Shown here: positions 29,521 to 40,300 of the stretch, one piece after another
Layout: each line of letters opens with the position of its first letter
Position numbering within the stretch: position 1 is the stretch's first letter
DNA from: Polaribacter sp.
GTDB lineage: Bacteria; Bacteroidota; Bacteroidia; Flavobacteriales; Flavobacteriaceae
Assembly (NCBI GenBank): GCA_020740485.1
Contig: DYMN01000006.1
Span: 27,840-91,839, forward strand
Direction of reading: 5' to 3'
DNA length: 64,000 bases
Program-made: the position numbers and the translations under genes
The notes under the pieces: generated by a model
What the model was told of the DNA's origin: nothing
Seen by the model: only the letters and a program-made list of their open reading frames with translations
Databases searched by the model: none

Positions 29521-29588
29521 GTCGAAGTGTTGATACTTGCACCTAACTTGCATGCCCTTAGCGAAGCCGAAGTGTCGAAGTGTTGATA
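29521..29588. repeat. 15-bp direct repeats gtcgaagtgttgata flanking a Bacteroidota-type intergenic repeat
   Basis: Copies at 29521-29535 and 29574-29588. The adjacent cactgagcgtagtcgaagtg resembles dispersed repeats common in Bacteroidota. Confidence 0.6.
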
Positions 29589-29608
29589 AAACTAAAAACA
29601 GTAATATT

Positions 29609-30934
29609 CTACTTGATTTTTTTATGCAATGCAATAGCATTCCTGTCACTCATTCCGGCAATAAAAGTGCAAATTCCCAGCAGTCTTTCATAAAGATTGT
29701 CTTTTTGATAATGAAATTCTTCCGGCAAAAGGGCTAAAACCAATTTGTCGAAACCGGTGGTTTTGCCTTCGTAATCATTATTTACGGCTGTAGTAAAAAC
29801 ATCTAATAAATCTGTCAATACGTGATAACCGGTTATTTCCTTTTCAATTACTTCTTTTGAACGATACATCTTTTCGATGCTAATATCTAATATATCATCT
29901 AATTGGGCTTCGTATTTGCATTTATCGAGCAATGAATGTTCGAATATACCCTCCAGAATTGCTTCTTCTTGATCAATAAAAACTTTAACGGCTTCATCTA
30001 TCAAAGATTGAATTGCCAAGGCACGCAAGTAGCTCACACGATCTTTTTGAGTTTTCAATCCGTAATATTTTTCTGTAATTAAGTTATTGCGAACCAAGTT
30101 CAGTAAATATTCCAAGGCTTTATCTTCGGGAATCAGCCCCAAATTGATTCCGTCTTCAAAGTCAATGATGCTGTAACAAATATCGTCGGCAGCTTCTACT
30201 AAATAAGCTAAAGGATGTCGATAAAAACCGAGTTCCTCTTCTCGAATGGATTTTAATCCCAATTCTGTTGCTACCTCTTTTAAAAAGGCTTGATCTTTGT
30301 AAAAAACACCAAATTTTTTTTCAGCGATATGTTTGGTTTTCTTAACCGGAACGGACAATTTGGGATATTTCATAAAGGCACCCAAGGTAGCATAGGACAA
30401 ACGCAATCCTCCTATGATTCCCTCTCTGCTTTCCGTGAGAATACGGAATCCGTTAGCATTACCTTCAAAACTGACTAAATCTTGCCATTGGGTTTCATTG
30501 AGATGCAATTTGTATTTCCTACCGTTGCCATTGAGAAAAAAATCGCCCATAGCTCTTTCGCCACTATGCCCAAAAGGTGGATTACCTATATCGTGCGCTA
30601 AGGCGGCAGCGGCTACAACAGCTCCAAAATCATTGGTTTTAAAGCCGTTTTCTAACAAATCGGGATGTTTTTTCAATAATTTTTGCCCTACAATTCTTCC
30701 TAAAGAACGTCCTACAACACTAACTTCCAAACTATGGGTCAAACGTGTATGTACAAAGTCAACATCAGACAAAGGCACTACTTGCGTTTTGTTCTGCAAG
30801 CTGCGAAAATGGTCGGAAAATACGATACGATCATAATCCACTTCAAAACCCAAACGGGTTTCATCTTGCATCAATCGTGGACGTGATTCTTTGTCACCAA
30901 AACGTTTTAAAGATAGAAGTTGTTGCCAATCCAT
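29609..30934 (-). CDS. dgt: deoxyguanosinetriphosphate triphosphohydrolase (HD domain)
   Basis: 441 aa; RDEx-like N-terminus (DETRLGFEVDYDRIVFSDHFRSLQNKTQV), HDIGNPPFGHSGE. Confidence 0.92.
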   Translation of the reverse strand: MDWQQLLSLKRFGDKESRPRLMQDETRLGFEVDYDRIVFSDHFRSLQNKTQVVPLSDVDFVHTRLTHSLEVSVVGRSLGRIVGQKLLKKHPDLLENGFKTNDFGAVVAAAALAHDIGNPPFGHSGERAMGDFFLNGNGRKYKLHLNETQWQDLVSFEGNANGFRILTESREGIIGGLRLSYATLGAFMKYPKLSVPVKKTKHIAEKKFGVFYKDQAFLKEVATELGLKSIREEELGFYRHPLAYLVEAADDICYSIIDFEDGINLGLIPEDKALEYLLNLVRNNLITEKYYGLKTQKDRVSYLRALAIQSLIDEAVKVFIDQEEAILEGIFEHSLLDKCKYEAQLDDILDISIEKMYRSKEVIEKEITGYHVLTDLLDVFTTAVNNDYEGKTTGFDKLVLALLPEEFHYQKDNLYERLLGICTFIAGMSDRNAIALHKKIK

Positions 30935-31096
30935 GAAATGAGATTTTAAAGTACAAAAGTAAGTTTTTTGTGGTGTTTATTCGACTTTTATATAAAGTTT
31001 ATCATTACAAATAATGTGAAAATTTGGTATTCAACTCAATCGATTTAGTTGGAAATAAATTAGATTCTTTTTAAGAATTGATCCGCTAATTTAGCC

Positions 31097-31104
31097 TATC
31101 TTTG
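31097..31104 (+). promoter_or_regulatory. -7 promoter element (TATCTTTG)
   Basis: Matches TAnnTTTG about 28 bp upstream of ATG 31132, with TTG at 31078-31080. Confidence 0.6.
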
Positions 31105-31131
31105 CCTATAATTTTAATAAAATCGGAACAC

Positions 31132-32064
31132 ATGTCTGAAAAAATATTAGTAATAGGAGCTTGCGGACAAATAGGGTCGGAGCTTACTATGAAATTGCGT
31201 GAAAAATATGGGAATCAAAACGTCATTGCCTCTGACATCAGAGAAGGAAATGATGAACTGATGAATTCCGGCCCCTTTGAATTTATTGACGCCACAGACA
31301 AAGCTTCAATTTTGATGGTCATTCACAAGTATGGTATTACTACGATTTATCTGATGGCAGCAATGCTTTCTGCCACCGCAGAAAAACAACCCAAAAAAGC
31401 TTGGGACATCAACATGAACACCTTGTTGTACATATTGGATTTTGCCAAAGAAAAAATAATCAGCAAAATATATTGGCCCAGTTCCATTGCTGTATTTGGT
31501 GAAACCACCCCAAGAATTGACACCCCGCAACAAACCATTTTAGAACCGGCTACCGTTTACGGAATCAGTAAATTAGCAGGAGAAAGATGGTGTGCCTACT
31601 ATCATCAAAAATTTGGAGTAGATGTGCGTACCTTACGTTATCCGGGAATCATTAGTTGGAAAACGCCACCCGGTGGTGGTACTACAGATTATGCGGTAGA
31701 GATATTTCATAAAGCATTATCCGATGGTAAATACGAATGTTTTTTAAGTGCTGAAACTACATTACCTATGATGTATATGGACGATGCACTCAAAGCTACC
31801 TTAGATGTGATGGACGGACCAAAATTTGACACTTATATTGCTTATAATGTAGCTGCCGTTAGTTTTAATCCCAAAGAACTAACATCAGAAATTCAGAAAC
31901 ACTTACCCAATTTTACCATTAGTTACAAACCTGATTTTCGGCAAAAAATTGCCGATACCTGGCCACAAACCATCAACGATTCGTTGGCACGTAAGGAATG
32001 GAGTTGGAAACACGAATACGAAACATCAGATTTGGTAAGTGTAATGTTGGAAAATTTGAAGTAA
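31132..32064 (+). CDS. NAD-dependent epimerase/dehydratase, L-threonine 3-dehydrogenase-like
   Basis: ILVIGACGQIGSELTMKLREKYG; YGISKLAGERW. ATG at 31132 preferred over 31102. Confidence 0.88.
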   Translation: MSEKILVIGACGQIGSELTMKLREKYGNQNVIASDIREGNDELMNSGPFEFIDATDKASILMVIHKYGITTIYLMAAMLSATAEKQPKKAWDINMNTLLYILDFAKEKIISKIYWPSSIAVFGETTPRIDTPQQTILEPATVYGISKLAGERWCAYYHQKFGVDVRTLRYPGIISWKTPPGGGTTDYAVEIFHKALSDGKYECFLSAETTLPMMYMDDALKATLDVMDGPKFDTYIAYNVAAVSFNPKELTSEIQKHLPNFTISYKPDFRQKIADTWPQTINDSLARKEWSWKHEYETSDLVSVMLENLK

Positions 32065-32162
32065 ACCGCCTAAAGAGCTTTACAAAAATCGGTAAAAATC
32101 GGTTTGTAAGTGTTTTCAGCGTTATAAGTTACATTTACTACAATTTATTATTAACATTTTTG

Positions 32163-32170
32163 TAATTTTG
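32163..32170 (+). promoter_or_regulatory. -7 promoter element (TAATTTTG)
   Basis: Matches TAnnTTTG 58 bp upstream of the following CDS. Confidence 0.5.
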
Positions 32171-32227
32171 CGAACTAATTTTAACCGTTAAGTGGTAATT
32201 ACTTAACCTTTATTTAAATACAATAAA

Positions 32228-33451
32228 ATGGATTTATTTGATAAATTAATTAAAAAATCAGGACCTCTTAAAGATTATGCGCTATCAAGCGAAGGTTATT
32301 ATATGTTTCCTAAGTTAGAAGGGGAAATAGGACCCAGAATGCATTTTCAAGGAAAACCGGTAATCACTTGGAGTTTGAACGATTATTTGGGGTTAGCCAA
32401 CCGACCTGATGTAAGAAAAGTAGATACGGAAGCAACCGCAAAATGGGGTTTAGCCTATCCTATGGGAGCCAGAATGATGAGTGGTCAAACCGATTTACAC
32501 CAACAATTAGAAAGAGAATTAGCTGCATTTGAAGGAAAAGAATCAGCTTTTTTATTGAATTACGGGTATCAAGGTATCATGTCCATTGTACATTCATTAG
32601 TAGACAGACACGATGTGATTGTGTATGACTACGAAGCGCACGCCAGTATTGTTGATGGTGTTTCATTGCACATTGGAAAGCGCTTCGTTTACCAACACAA
32701 TGATATGGAAAGCTTTAAAAAAGCATTGGACAAAGCCACAAGAGTAATTGAAGAAACCGGCGGTGCTATTTTAGTAATCACTGAAGGGGTTTACGGCATG
32801 CGTGGCGATCAAGGTAAAATCAAAGAAATTGTCTCTTTTAAAAAAGATTATAACTTCCGCCTATTAATTGACGACGCTCACGGCTTTGGTACTTTAGGAC
32901 CTAATGGACAAGGAGCCTCGTTTGAACAAGGGGTACAAGACGAAGTGGATATTTATTTTGCAACATTTGCCAAGAGTATGGCAATGATTGGGGCGTTTGT
33001 CGCTTCTAAAAAAGAAATTATATTGCATTTGCAATACACCATGCGCAGTCAAATTTTTGCAAAATCACTTCCCATGCCTTTTGTAGAAAGCGCCTTGTAT
33101 AGATTAAACATTTTTAGAAGTTCAACCGAACAAAAAGACAAACTTTGGAAAGTGGTAAATGCTATGCAATCCGGATTAAAAGCTGTGGGCTATGAAATAG
33201 GCGTAACTAACTCTCCTGTAACGCCGGTATATTTAAAAGGAAGTATAGAAGATGCTCGTAATATTGTTGAAGAAATGAGAGAAAAATACGGTATCTTTAC
33301 TTCAATGGTTGTGTATCCTGTAATTCCGAAAGGAATGATTATTCTCAGAATTATACCGACAGCTGCTCATACCATGCAAGATGTTGAAGAAACTTTAGTT
33401 GCATTTGAAAAAATGAAACCTTTTATCAAAGCATTAGAATCAAATTCATAA
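32228..33451 (+). CDS. PLP-dependent alpha-oxoamine synthase family (KBL/serine palmitoyltransferase-like)
   Basis: NDYLGLANRPDV, YDYEAHASIVDG, LLIDDAHGFGTLGPNGQGA, TFAKSMAMIGAF. Confidence 0.88.
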   Translation: MDLFDKLIKKSGPLKDYALSSEGYYMFPKLEGEIGPRMHFQGKPVITWSLNDYLGLANRPDVRKVDTEATAKWGLAYPMGARMMSGQTDLHQQLERELAAFEGKESAFLLNYGYQGIMSIVHSLVDRHDVIVYDYEAHASIVDGVSLHIGKRFVYQHNDMESFKKALDKATRVIEETGGAILVITEGVYGMRGDQGKIKEIVSFKKDYNFRLLIDDAHGFGTLGPNGQGASFEQGVQDEVDIYFATFAKSMAMIGAFVASKKEIILHLQYTMRSQIFAKSLPMPFVESALYRLNIFRSSTEQKDKLWKVVNAMQSGLKAVGYEIGVTNSPVTPVYLKGSIEDARNIVEEMREKYGIFTSMVVYPVIPKGMIILRIIPTAAHTMQDVEETLVAFEKMKPFIKALESNS

Positions 33452-33458
33452 AACAAAA

Positions 33459-33486
33459 AACCTGATGAAATCATCAGGTTTTTTTG
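33459..33486 (+). terminator. terminator
   Basis: AACCTGATGA-aa-TCATCAGGTTTTTTT. Confidence 0.85.
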
Positions 33487-33508
33487 TTAAAATAGCAAAC
33501 TAAATTTT

Positions 33509-34171
33509 TTAAAAATACAATGTCACTCCGATTGGAAACATTAAATGATGTATGTAACTATCTTTATAAACCTCATTAAAACTTAGTACCGCTTTTGTTT
33601 CTAGTGCTATCTTTTCATCGAGTTTTACACCAAGATTAACAAAAGCAACTGTGTTTGTACTTTCCGGCTTTTTATCTCCTGAGTAGGAAGTGAGAAAATC
33701 CAATCCCGCACCCACTCCAAAATACAATTGAGGTTCACGAGCTATAAACAGATTAAACGATGTTGATACGTCGAGATAAGTATATTTTCTATCTAATGTC
33801 TTTAGAGAATAACTACCTAATAACCCACCATCATAGGTAGATTCTTTATAAATTTGGGTTGAAACGTATTCTGTAGATAATGCTATAAATCCGTTTTCCC
33901 CTTTTGCTTCTCCGGTAAAGCCAAATCTATAACCTATCTTTAGATCAGCCAATTGTGGAACTCCTTTTACCACATCGTCTCCGTTTAAAACAGACTCTAA
34001 ACTTCTATTTCTCTCTAAATCAGGTAAAATTGCTGAATTAATTTGAAGGGAAGCTTTGACGCCGGGCTTAAAAACCATTTGCGAAAAACCCACTACAGAA
34101 AGCATAAAAAATAAGCCAAAAATTTTTGTTTTCATTTTAAATTGAATTAATTTAACTGCAAAAGTAGACAT
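33509..34171 (-). CDS. outer-membrane beta-barrel protein (PorT-like)
   Basis: Signal peptide MKTKIFGLFFMLSVVGFSQ; beta-barrel pattern; C-terminal LMFPIGVTLYF. True start is probably the internal Met. Confidence 0.75.
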   Translation of the reverse strand: MSTFAVKLIQFKMKTKIFGLFFMLSVVGFSQMVFKPGVKASLQINSAILPDLERNRSLESVLNGDDVVKGVPQLADLKIGYRFGFTGEAKGENGFIALSTEYVSTQIYKESTYDGGLLGSYSLKTLDRKYTYLDVSTSFNLFIAREPQLYFGVGAGLDFLTSYSGDKKPESTNTVAFVNLGVKLDEKIALETKAVLSFNEVYKDSYIHHLMFPIGVTLYF

Positions 34172-34229
34172 TAAAACGCTCCGTTTTGTAACAAATCGTA
34201 CATTTGCGTTATTTAAATTTACATTTTAC

Positions 34230-34667
34230 ATGAATTGGTTTCATAAAAATTTTGAAGAATTAACCTTAAGAGAATTATACTCCATTTTAAGATTGCGCGC
34301 CGAAGTTTTTGTGGTAGAACAAGCAGCTGCCTATCAAGATGTAGACAATAAAGACCCTTTGGCTGAACATATATTTGCCATAGCGGATGGAGAAGTGGTG
34401 GCTTATACGCGTGTTTTCAAAAAGGGAGATTATTTTGATTTGGCTTGTATAGGAAGGGTTGTGGTAAAACCCAGTCACAGAGGGCTGAATTTGGGTCACG
34501 AATTGATGAAAAGAGCCACTTCCTATATGGACAAACTAAATTATGGTTCTATACACATTAGTGCTCAGGCCTACCTTCAAAAATTTTATGAAGGTTATGG
34601 TTTTAAAATAGTATCAGACCTTTATTTAGAAGATGGTCTACCACATTACGGCATGGAAAGAGATTAA
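34230..34667 (+). CDS. GNAT family N-acetyltransferase, ElaA-like
   Basis: LRLRAEVFVVEQAAAYQDVDNKD; IGRVVVKPSHRGLNLGHELM. Confidence 0.88.
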   Translation: MNWFHKNFEELTLRELYSILRLRAEVFVVEQAAAYQDVDNKDPLAEHIFAIADGEVVAYTRVFKKGDYFDLACIGRVVVKPSHRGLNLGHELMKRATSYMDKLNYGSIHISAQAYLQKFYEGYGFKIVSDLYLEDGLPHYGMERD

Positions 34668-34672
34668 TAAAA

Positions 34673-34698
34673 AAACCGCCATTTATAAATGGCGGTTT
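34673..34698. terminator. bidirectional terminator
   Basis: AAACCGCCATTTATAAATGGCGGTTT between convergent genes. Confidence 0.85.
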
Positions 34699-34713
34699 GA
34701 ATAAATATATTTT

Positions 34714-35469
34714 TTAATTAATTTCAAATTTAATAGGCAAACTATAATTAACTCTAACTGCCTTGCCATTCATTTTGCCGGGTTTCATTTTTGGTAATTT
34801 ATTCACAACCCTTATAGCTTCATTTTCCAAACTTTTATGCGTACCTCTTGCAAATACGCTTTTTATTTGTCCATTAGCATCTACTTTAAAGGTAACGTTA
34901 ATTCTTTGAACACCTTCAAGTCCTAAAGTCTGTGCAATTTCAGTATCGAAGTTTTGGTTGATATATTCCGTAACTTTCTGACTAAAACATTTTTTTAGCT
35001 CATCATTATTTCCTTTACAACCCGGAAATACGGGAGCTTCGTCTACAAGTATCAAAGAAACCTCATCTTCGGGCTTCAAATCTTCCGGCACAATTTGTTC
35101 CGGTATATTCGTAATTAGTAGTCGTGTATTTTTTGTGGGATCTAAAACATCTGTGTTAATAACCGGTTCATCAATAGGAACATCATCCTCTTTTATATCA
35201 AATTGATCCAAGACCAGAATTTCGGGTTGCTTGTAATCCTGCTTTTGTGGTTCATCTTGATTTGTTTCCGGTGGAAATTCATCTAAAGGAGAAGATGTAT
35301 CGGGAAAATAATCCACAGTAACTTTATTGTCATACGTTTTAGATTCAATAGCTAAGTATGCCATGAGCAAAGCAAAAACAAATCCTAATTGTATAAAAAT
35401 ACCGGATGATTTGCGTTGTACCTCATCTTTTTGAAGATTTGGTTTGTTTTGGTTTTGTGTATTATTCAT
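34714..35469 (-). CDS. TonB family energy transducer
   Basis: N-terminal TM, acidic/Pro-rich middle, TonB C-terminal domain. Confidence 0.85.
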   Translation of the reverse strand: MNNTQNQNKPNLQKDEVQRKSSGIFIQLGFVFALLMAYLAIESKTYDNKVTVDYFPDTSSPLDEFPPETNQDEPQKQDYKQPEILVLDQFDIKEDDVPIDEPVINTDVLDPTKNTRLLITNIPEQIVPEDLKPEDEVSLILVDEAPVFPGCKGNNDELKKCFSQKVTEYINQNFDTEIAQTLGLEGVQRINVTFKVDANGQIKSVFARGTHKSLENEAIRVVNKLPKMKPGKMNGKAVRVNYSLPIKFEIN

Positions 35470-35585
35470 ATTATATTAGTTTTTATTGCTTTTTTATTGC
35501 ATAATCCACGTGTAAAATAGGAATGAAACAACAAATAAAGCAAATTGTTAATAATATGTTAAACACAAACTTTGTGCCAAAAACA

Positions 35586-35614
35586 AACCGCTATGAGGTA
35601 TGCTCATAGCGGTT
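35586..35614 (-). terminator. hairpin between tandem tonB-like genes
   Basis: AACCGCTATGAG-gtatg-CTCATAGCGGTT. Confidence 0.65.
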
Positions 35615-35639
35615 CAATTATATATCATGTATTTGGAAA

Positions 35640-36368
35640 TTACTCCACTAAAAAGGTAATAGGTAAATTATAAGGAACCGCAACCGCTCTTCCTCTTTGT
35701 TTTCCTGGACTTAGTTTAGGTAATAATCCGGTAACTCTAACAGCTTCTGCTTCTAAACGTTTGTGAGGGGCTCTTGCTTGAATATTGGTAATATTACCGG
35801 TTTTATCAACTTTAAATCCAACGTTTATTTTGTATTTCCCGGGTTCCAAACCTACTTCATTGGTTAAATCAGTATTAAATTTACTGGTTATAAAGTCTTT
35901 CACCTTTTCAGAAAAACATTTTTTTAGTGCTTCTTTATCTCCTTTACATCCGGGATAAACCGGTACATCTTCGATTATATTGAAGGGTACGTCTTCCACC
36001 ACATCTTCTTCTTCTTCCACTTCTTGAATATCGTGAATTACCACAGCCTGCTTTTCATTGGTTTCTGTAGATTCCACCACTACTTCCTCAATTTTCTTAT
36101 TGTCTTCAACCACTTTAATGTCTTCAATCACAGGTGGTGGTGGTGGTAAATTTTCAGGTTTGTTTTCTTCTATTTTTTGCTCAGTTTCAGGAATATCTTC
36201 CTCGTTATTCAATTGTTTGCTGTCTTCAGCTTGAGCGGTTGTTTCGGCTTCTTTTGATTTCATTTCAATTGCTGCGTAAGAAATGATTAAGGCTAATACA
36301 AGTCCTAATAACATGAATATCTTGCTGAAACTCTCTAAATTGGCTTTTGGATTTTTTTTTGCTTCCAT
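35640..36368 (-). CDS. TonB family energy transducer (paralog)
   Basis: Same architecture as 34714..35469; shared VPVYPGCKGD...KKCFSEKV and C-terminal domain. Confidence 0.85.
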   Translation of the reverse strand: MEAKKNPKANLESFSKIFMLLGLVLALIISYAAIEMKSKEAETTAQAEDSKQLNNEEDIPETEQKIEENKPENLPPPPPVIEDIKVVEDNKKIEEVVVESTETNEKQAVVIHDIQEVEEEEDVVEDVPFNIIEDVPVYPGCKGDKEALKKCFSEKVKDFITSKFNTDLTNEVGLEPGKYKINVGFKVDKTGNITNIQARAPHKRLEAEAVRVTGLLPKLSPGKQRGRAVAVPYNLPITFLVE

Positions 36369-36512
36369 CTTTTTAAAGATTGTTTAATTGAGTTGCTAAA
36401 ATATAAAATTTTATAAAACAAAAAATAATTTTAGTGTTTTTTTATTTAATTGTTTTTTATTATTAATTTTTGTGCGATATATTGTTAATTATAATGCTAA
36501 TAATGCACTCAT

Positions 36513-36914
36513 TTACTTTAAATACTGATTATTTTTTTTAAAATTCTTTTCACGAGTTACGTAATAAAGTAATGAGCCTATTAATAAACCAAGTGCATTA
36601 GCCAAAGCATCTTTCCAATCCATACTTCTGTAATTAGTTAGATACCCTTGCAATAGTTCAATAATTATACCAAATAGCACGAGAATTAAAAAAACTTTCC
36701 ATTTTTCAAAAGGTGTTTTTATGTTTTCATTGGCAAATAACCATACCATCATTAAAATAAAATAGGCTGAAAAGTGAATAATTTTATCTTTAACTAAGGT
36801 ATTTAATGGTATGTCCTCTCCTTTGACTAAACTCAAAATAGTAATTACAATTGTAAATGCTAATGCTATTAGCAGTGAATTACTTCTCAACCAATTCACT
36901 ATACGCTTCTGCAT
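36513..36914 (-). CDS. VanZ family protein
   Basis: [18 protein letters not shown]...[28 protein letters not shown]. Confidence 0.85.
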   Translation of the reverse strand: MQKRIVNWLRSNSLLIALAFTIVITILSLVKGEDIPLNTLVKDKIIHFSAYFILMMVWLFANENIKTPFEKWKVFLILVLFGIIIELLQGYLTNYRSMDWKDALANALGLLIGSLLYYVTREKNFKKNNQYLK

Positions 36915-37260
36915 CCATTAATTCGGTTAATTCGTTAGGATTTGAGATTTTTATTTTTACTATCCAACCCTTTCCGTAAGGATCTTTATTTACATTTTCT
37001 GGTACGCTTTCCAAATCTGTATTAAATTCTAAAATTTCGCCTGATACGGGTAAAAACAAATCGGAAACTGTTTTTACAGCTTCTACTGAACCAAAGACAT
37101 CATTCTTAGCAATAATTTCTCCGATAGACGGTATATCTACATAAACAATGTCTCCCAATTCTGATTGCGCAAAATCTGTGATTCCAACTGTTCCAATTGC
37201 TCCGTCAACTGAGATCCATTCGTGGTCTTGAGTGTATTTTAAATTACTAGGAATATTCAT
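36880..37260 (-). CDS. gcvH: glycine cleavage system protein H
   Basis: 126 aa; [27 protein letters not shown] lipoyl-Lys motif. Confidence 0.96.
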   Translation of the reverse strand: MNIPSNLKYTQDHEWISVDGAIGTVGITDFAQSELGDIVYVDIPSIGEIIAKNDVFGSVEAVKTVSDLFLPVSGEILEFNTDLESVPENVNKDPYGKGWIVKIKISNPNELTELMDAEAYSELVEK

Positions 37261-37326
37261 TTTATTTAATTAATAATTGATAGGTTAATATATGATTTAA
37301 AAAATAAAAACTTAAAATGTAAACGC

Positions 37327-40300
37327 TTAGTTACCTAAAGTATATTTAAAACTCACTCCTGCACTTATGGATTGCCTTGGAAAAGAAGTTGATATTTGGT
37401 AACTTGAAGCATCTTGAATATAATACATTCCTGCTTGCAAATATTTAGTTAAATTATAATCGGCAATAAATCGCAGATTAAACATTTTTTGACCTCCGGT
37501 TACTTGATCATTTTCAATGAGTTCTTCGCCAAAATAACGAATTAGCAATAAATCGTTGCGCAAAGATACATCAAATTTTAGATTTATATCACCACTGAAT
37601 TTTATCTTTTGTCCTTGTAAACGCAAATTTGTTTTTACATCTTTAATACGATACCCAAAACCCAGTACATATTCTTTACCACTATCTTGTGTCATCGTGT
37701 TATTGTTTAAATTCAAAGTTAGAGATCTATTCACGTTAACTCTGCCGGATAATGACATTGAATTTTTTAATTTCATTTCTATTTTTACTAATGGGGAAAA
37801 TTCTTCAATCAAATTGACGTTAGTATATACTTTATCACTAAAATAGTTGCCTGACAAATCAGTTGCTAATGGATTAGCTACATTATATAGTGAATTATTA
37901 GCAAAATTAGCAATTGTATAGGCTGATTTATAGCCGTGAGTAACAGAAAAACTACTGAAATTTTTCTTAAACCAATCTAATTTCATCAAACCACGATAGT
38001 TGATTTGCCAGTTTGGCAAAGGAATTTCTCGGAATGGATGTAATTTTACAGCTGATGAAGACTGTCCTGAATAGGCAGCCAAAAAAGCAGGCAGAAGTAT
38101 CTGTTGACTTGTTTTTCCGTAACCGCCTACCGGCAAACCTGTTTGATCGGAAAATCGCTGGGCTATAATTTGTCGGTTTTGTTTAAAATTCTCAAACAAA
38201 ACATCTGCATCTTGAAAACTAGTACCTAACATAAAATAACTCATACTAAAATTTCCGGTTTCATTTCTTACTGATGGGGCATAGTAAGGTTGTTGACCGG
38301 CAAAATCAGATACAATGTCTATTTGCTCCGAATTGTTTTTTGTATAAATTTTAATGGCTTTAACATCAATATCAAAATCTTTAAAAGGCGATACTTTAGC
38401 CTGTATATCTAATTTATTATAATGGGTTTTACTGAATATTTTACTGTAATAATCTTCTGAAGCCAAACGCGAAACCATCCATCCTTTCTCTAATGCATAA
38501 TTACGAATATCTACTTGACTGCCGAAAACGAATCCGAATGTTGGCGCTAACGAACCTGAGTAATTATCTCTTCCCAGCAAACCTACTGTTGGACTGTAAC
38601 CGGGCAGCAATGTTCCATTATTTTCAGAATAACTGATTTTTATATTCTTAACAGAAGTTACTACATTGTAAATTCCTAATTTGAGTTTCTGTCCAAAATC
38701 AGCTTTTTTACTATTAGACAATAAATTAGGTTGTTTTTGATTGATTTTAGTTACAACCTTTTTTTGTTGCGCTTTTTCTTTATTATTTTCTTTATTGAGC
38801 TTATTCGCTTCGCGGGCTTTTTTATCTTTAGATCGCTCGCTTTTTGTGCGCATCAAACTTTCAAAACCAATTTCTTTATAGAATTTTTTCACATCTAAAT
38901 CTACTGATAAATTGTGCGTATTGGCATTTTGTATGATATTTCCGACTACTTCTGAATAAGCGGGTGGTGCGCCCATCCAATCGAAATCCGCAGTGTAGGA
39001 ATAATTGGATTTTACAAAACTCAACAAGGGTGTTTTATCAATAGGAATTTGGTATGAACCATCCAATACTTGATGATAGTGGGTGGGTCTTCCTAAATTG
39101 AAAAAATTAGTGTACAAGCTAATATCGTCTTCGTATCCAAAATCGTCATAAATTTGGTTATTCAGTGCTCTAAAGTCGAGTTTTATAGATTTTGTTGGTT
39201 TGAACCCGATTTTGTAATCCCAATCAAACAAGAAATTACGCTGTTTTAAAATGGGTAATTCCGGCAAACCATCGACAAGTGTTCTAGAGAGTTGTTCGTT
39301 ATAAGTCCTGAAAATATTTGAATTGAAAGAAACGTTAGTTGGAATAGGATTTATATTAAGGTCTTTTATCAATTTTAAATAAGCTCCATCAAGTGTTGTT
39401 GAATTTTGAAAAGGATTCCATTCCAAAGGTTTAAAACTATAATTATAACCTAAAGAAGTTTTCACATCTTGATTTAGATATTTCTTTACATTGTAATCGC
39501 GATGATAGATTTGGTTGTAAGCATAAGAAAGTGAGAGATTCTCTACATCGTAAAAACGCTGTTTTTTTTCGGATTTTGGGTTTCTGTTTTTCTTAAAATT
39601 GATAAGGCTAAAACTGCTTCTTTTAGTATAATCTTGTGCATCATAACGATGTGGGCTATTCTGCGCGTTGGTGTCTGCAAGTAAAATATCTTGAAACTGT
39701 GCATCGTATTTTGGGTCTCTGACTTCTTGGCTGCTACTCAAATTGACAGGAATTTGTAATGCTACTTTTTCCGGTAAAAATTTACCAGCATTAATTGAAG
39801 CCACGGCATCATATTGTTTCACGTCTTCTTGACTTCGTTCGTTTACTGATTGGTCTACATTGCCATAGCCCATCGTAGACATTCTACCACTAACCGATAC
39901 ATCCATCACATCAGACAGATTAGCATCAGCAGAAACAACAGCTGCCCAACCCCCTTCATTATCAAATTCGGAAACACGCAATTCATTGAACCATAATTCG
40001 CCTGATTTAGCATTAGCTGATTTGTTTTTTACGCCAAGCATAATGGTTTTAATTTTACCCAAATTAGGGTTCCCTTTTACCCTCACTCGGTAAGCCGCAT
40101 TTTCTCCTGAAATAGGCAATGGATATAATTCATTTAAAGCTAAACCAGCCTCAGCTCTTTGTAATTTTAATTTTTTCAACGCATCTAAATCAACGTTTAA
40201 TTCATTGGCTTGAGGCCAAACTTCATAAGGCGAGGAATTGTTATAGGGCGAAATTTTCAAGGGTTGTTCTATTTGATAATAGTTTTCGCTTAAATCACTG

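Noticed and set aside
29315-29586. ORFs from the minisatellite (MLLILLMLLMLL... on + and ...STASTASIVST... on -)
   Set aside because: Low-complexity translations of the 9-bp tandem array; a multiple-of-3 unit keeps all frames open. No signal of real coding.
32065-32227. Possible riboswitch upstream of the KBL/SPT-like gene
   Set aside because: Only a plain -7 promoter element seen; no recognisable aptamer or terminator structure.
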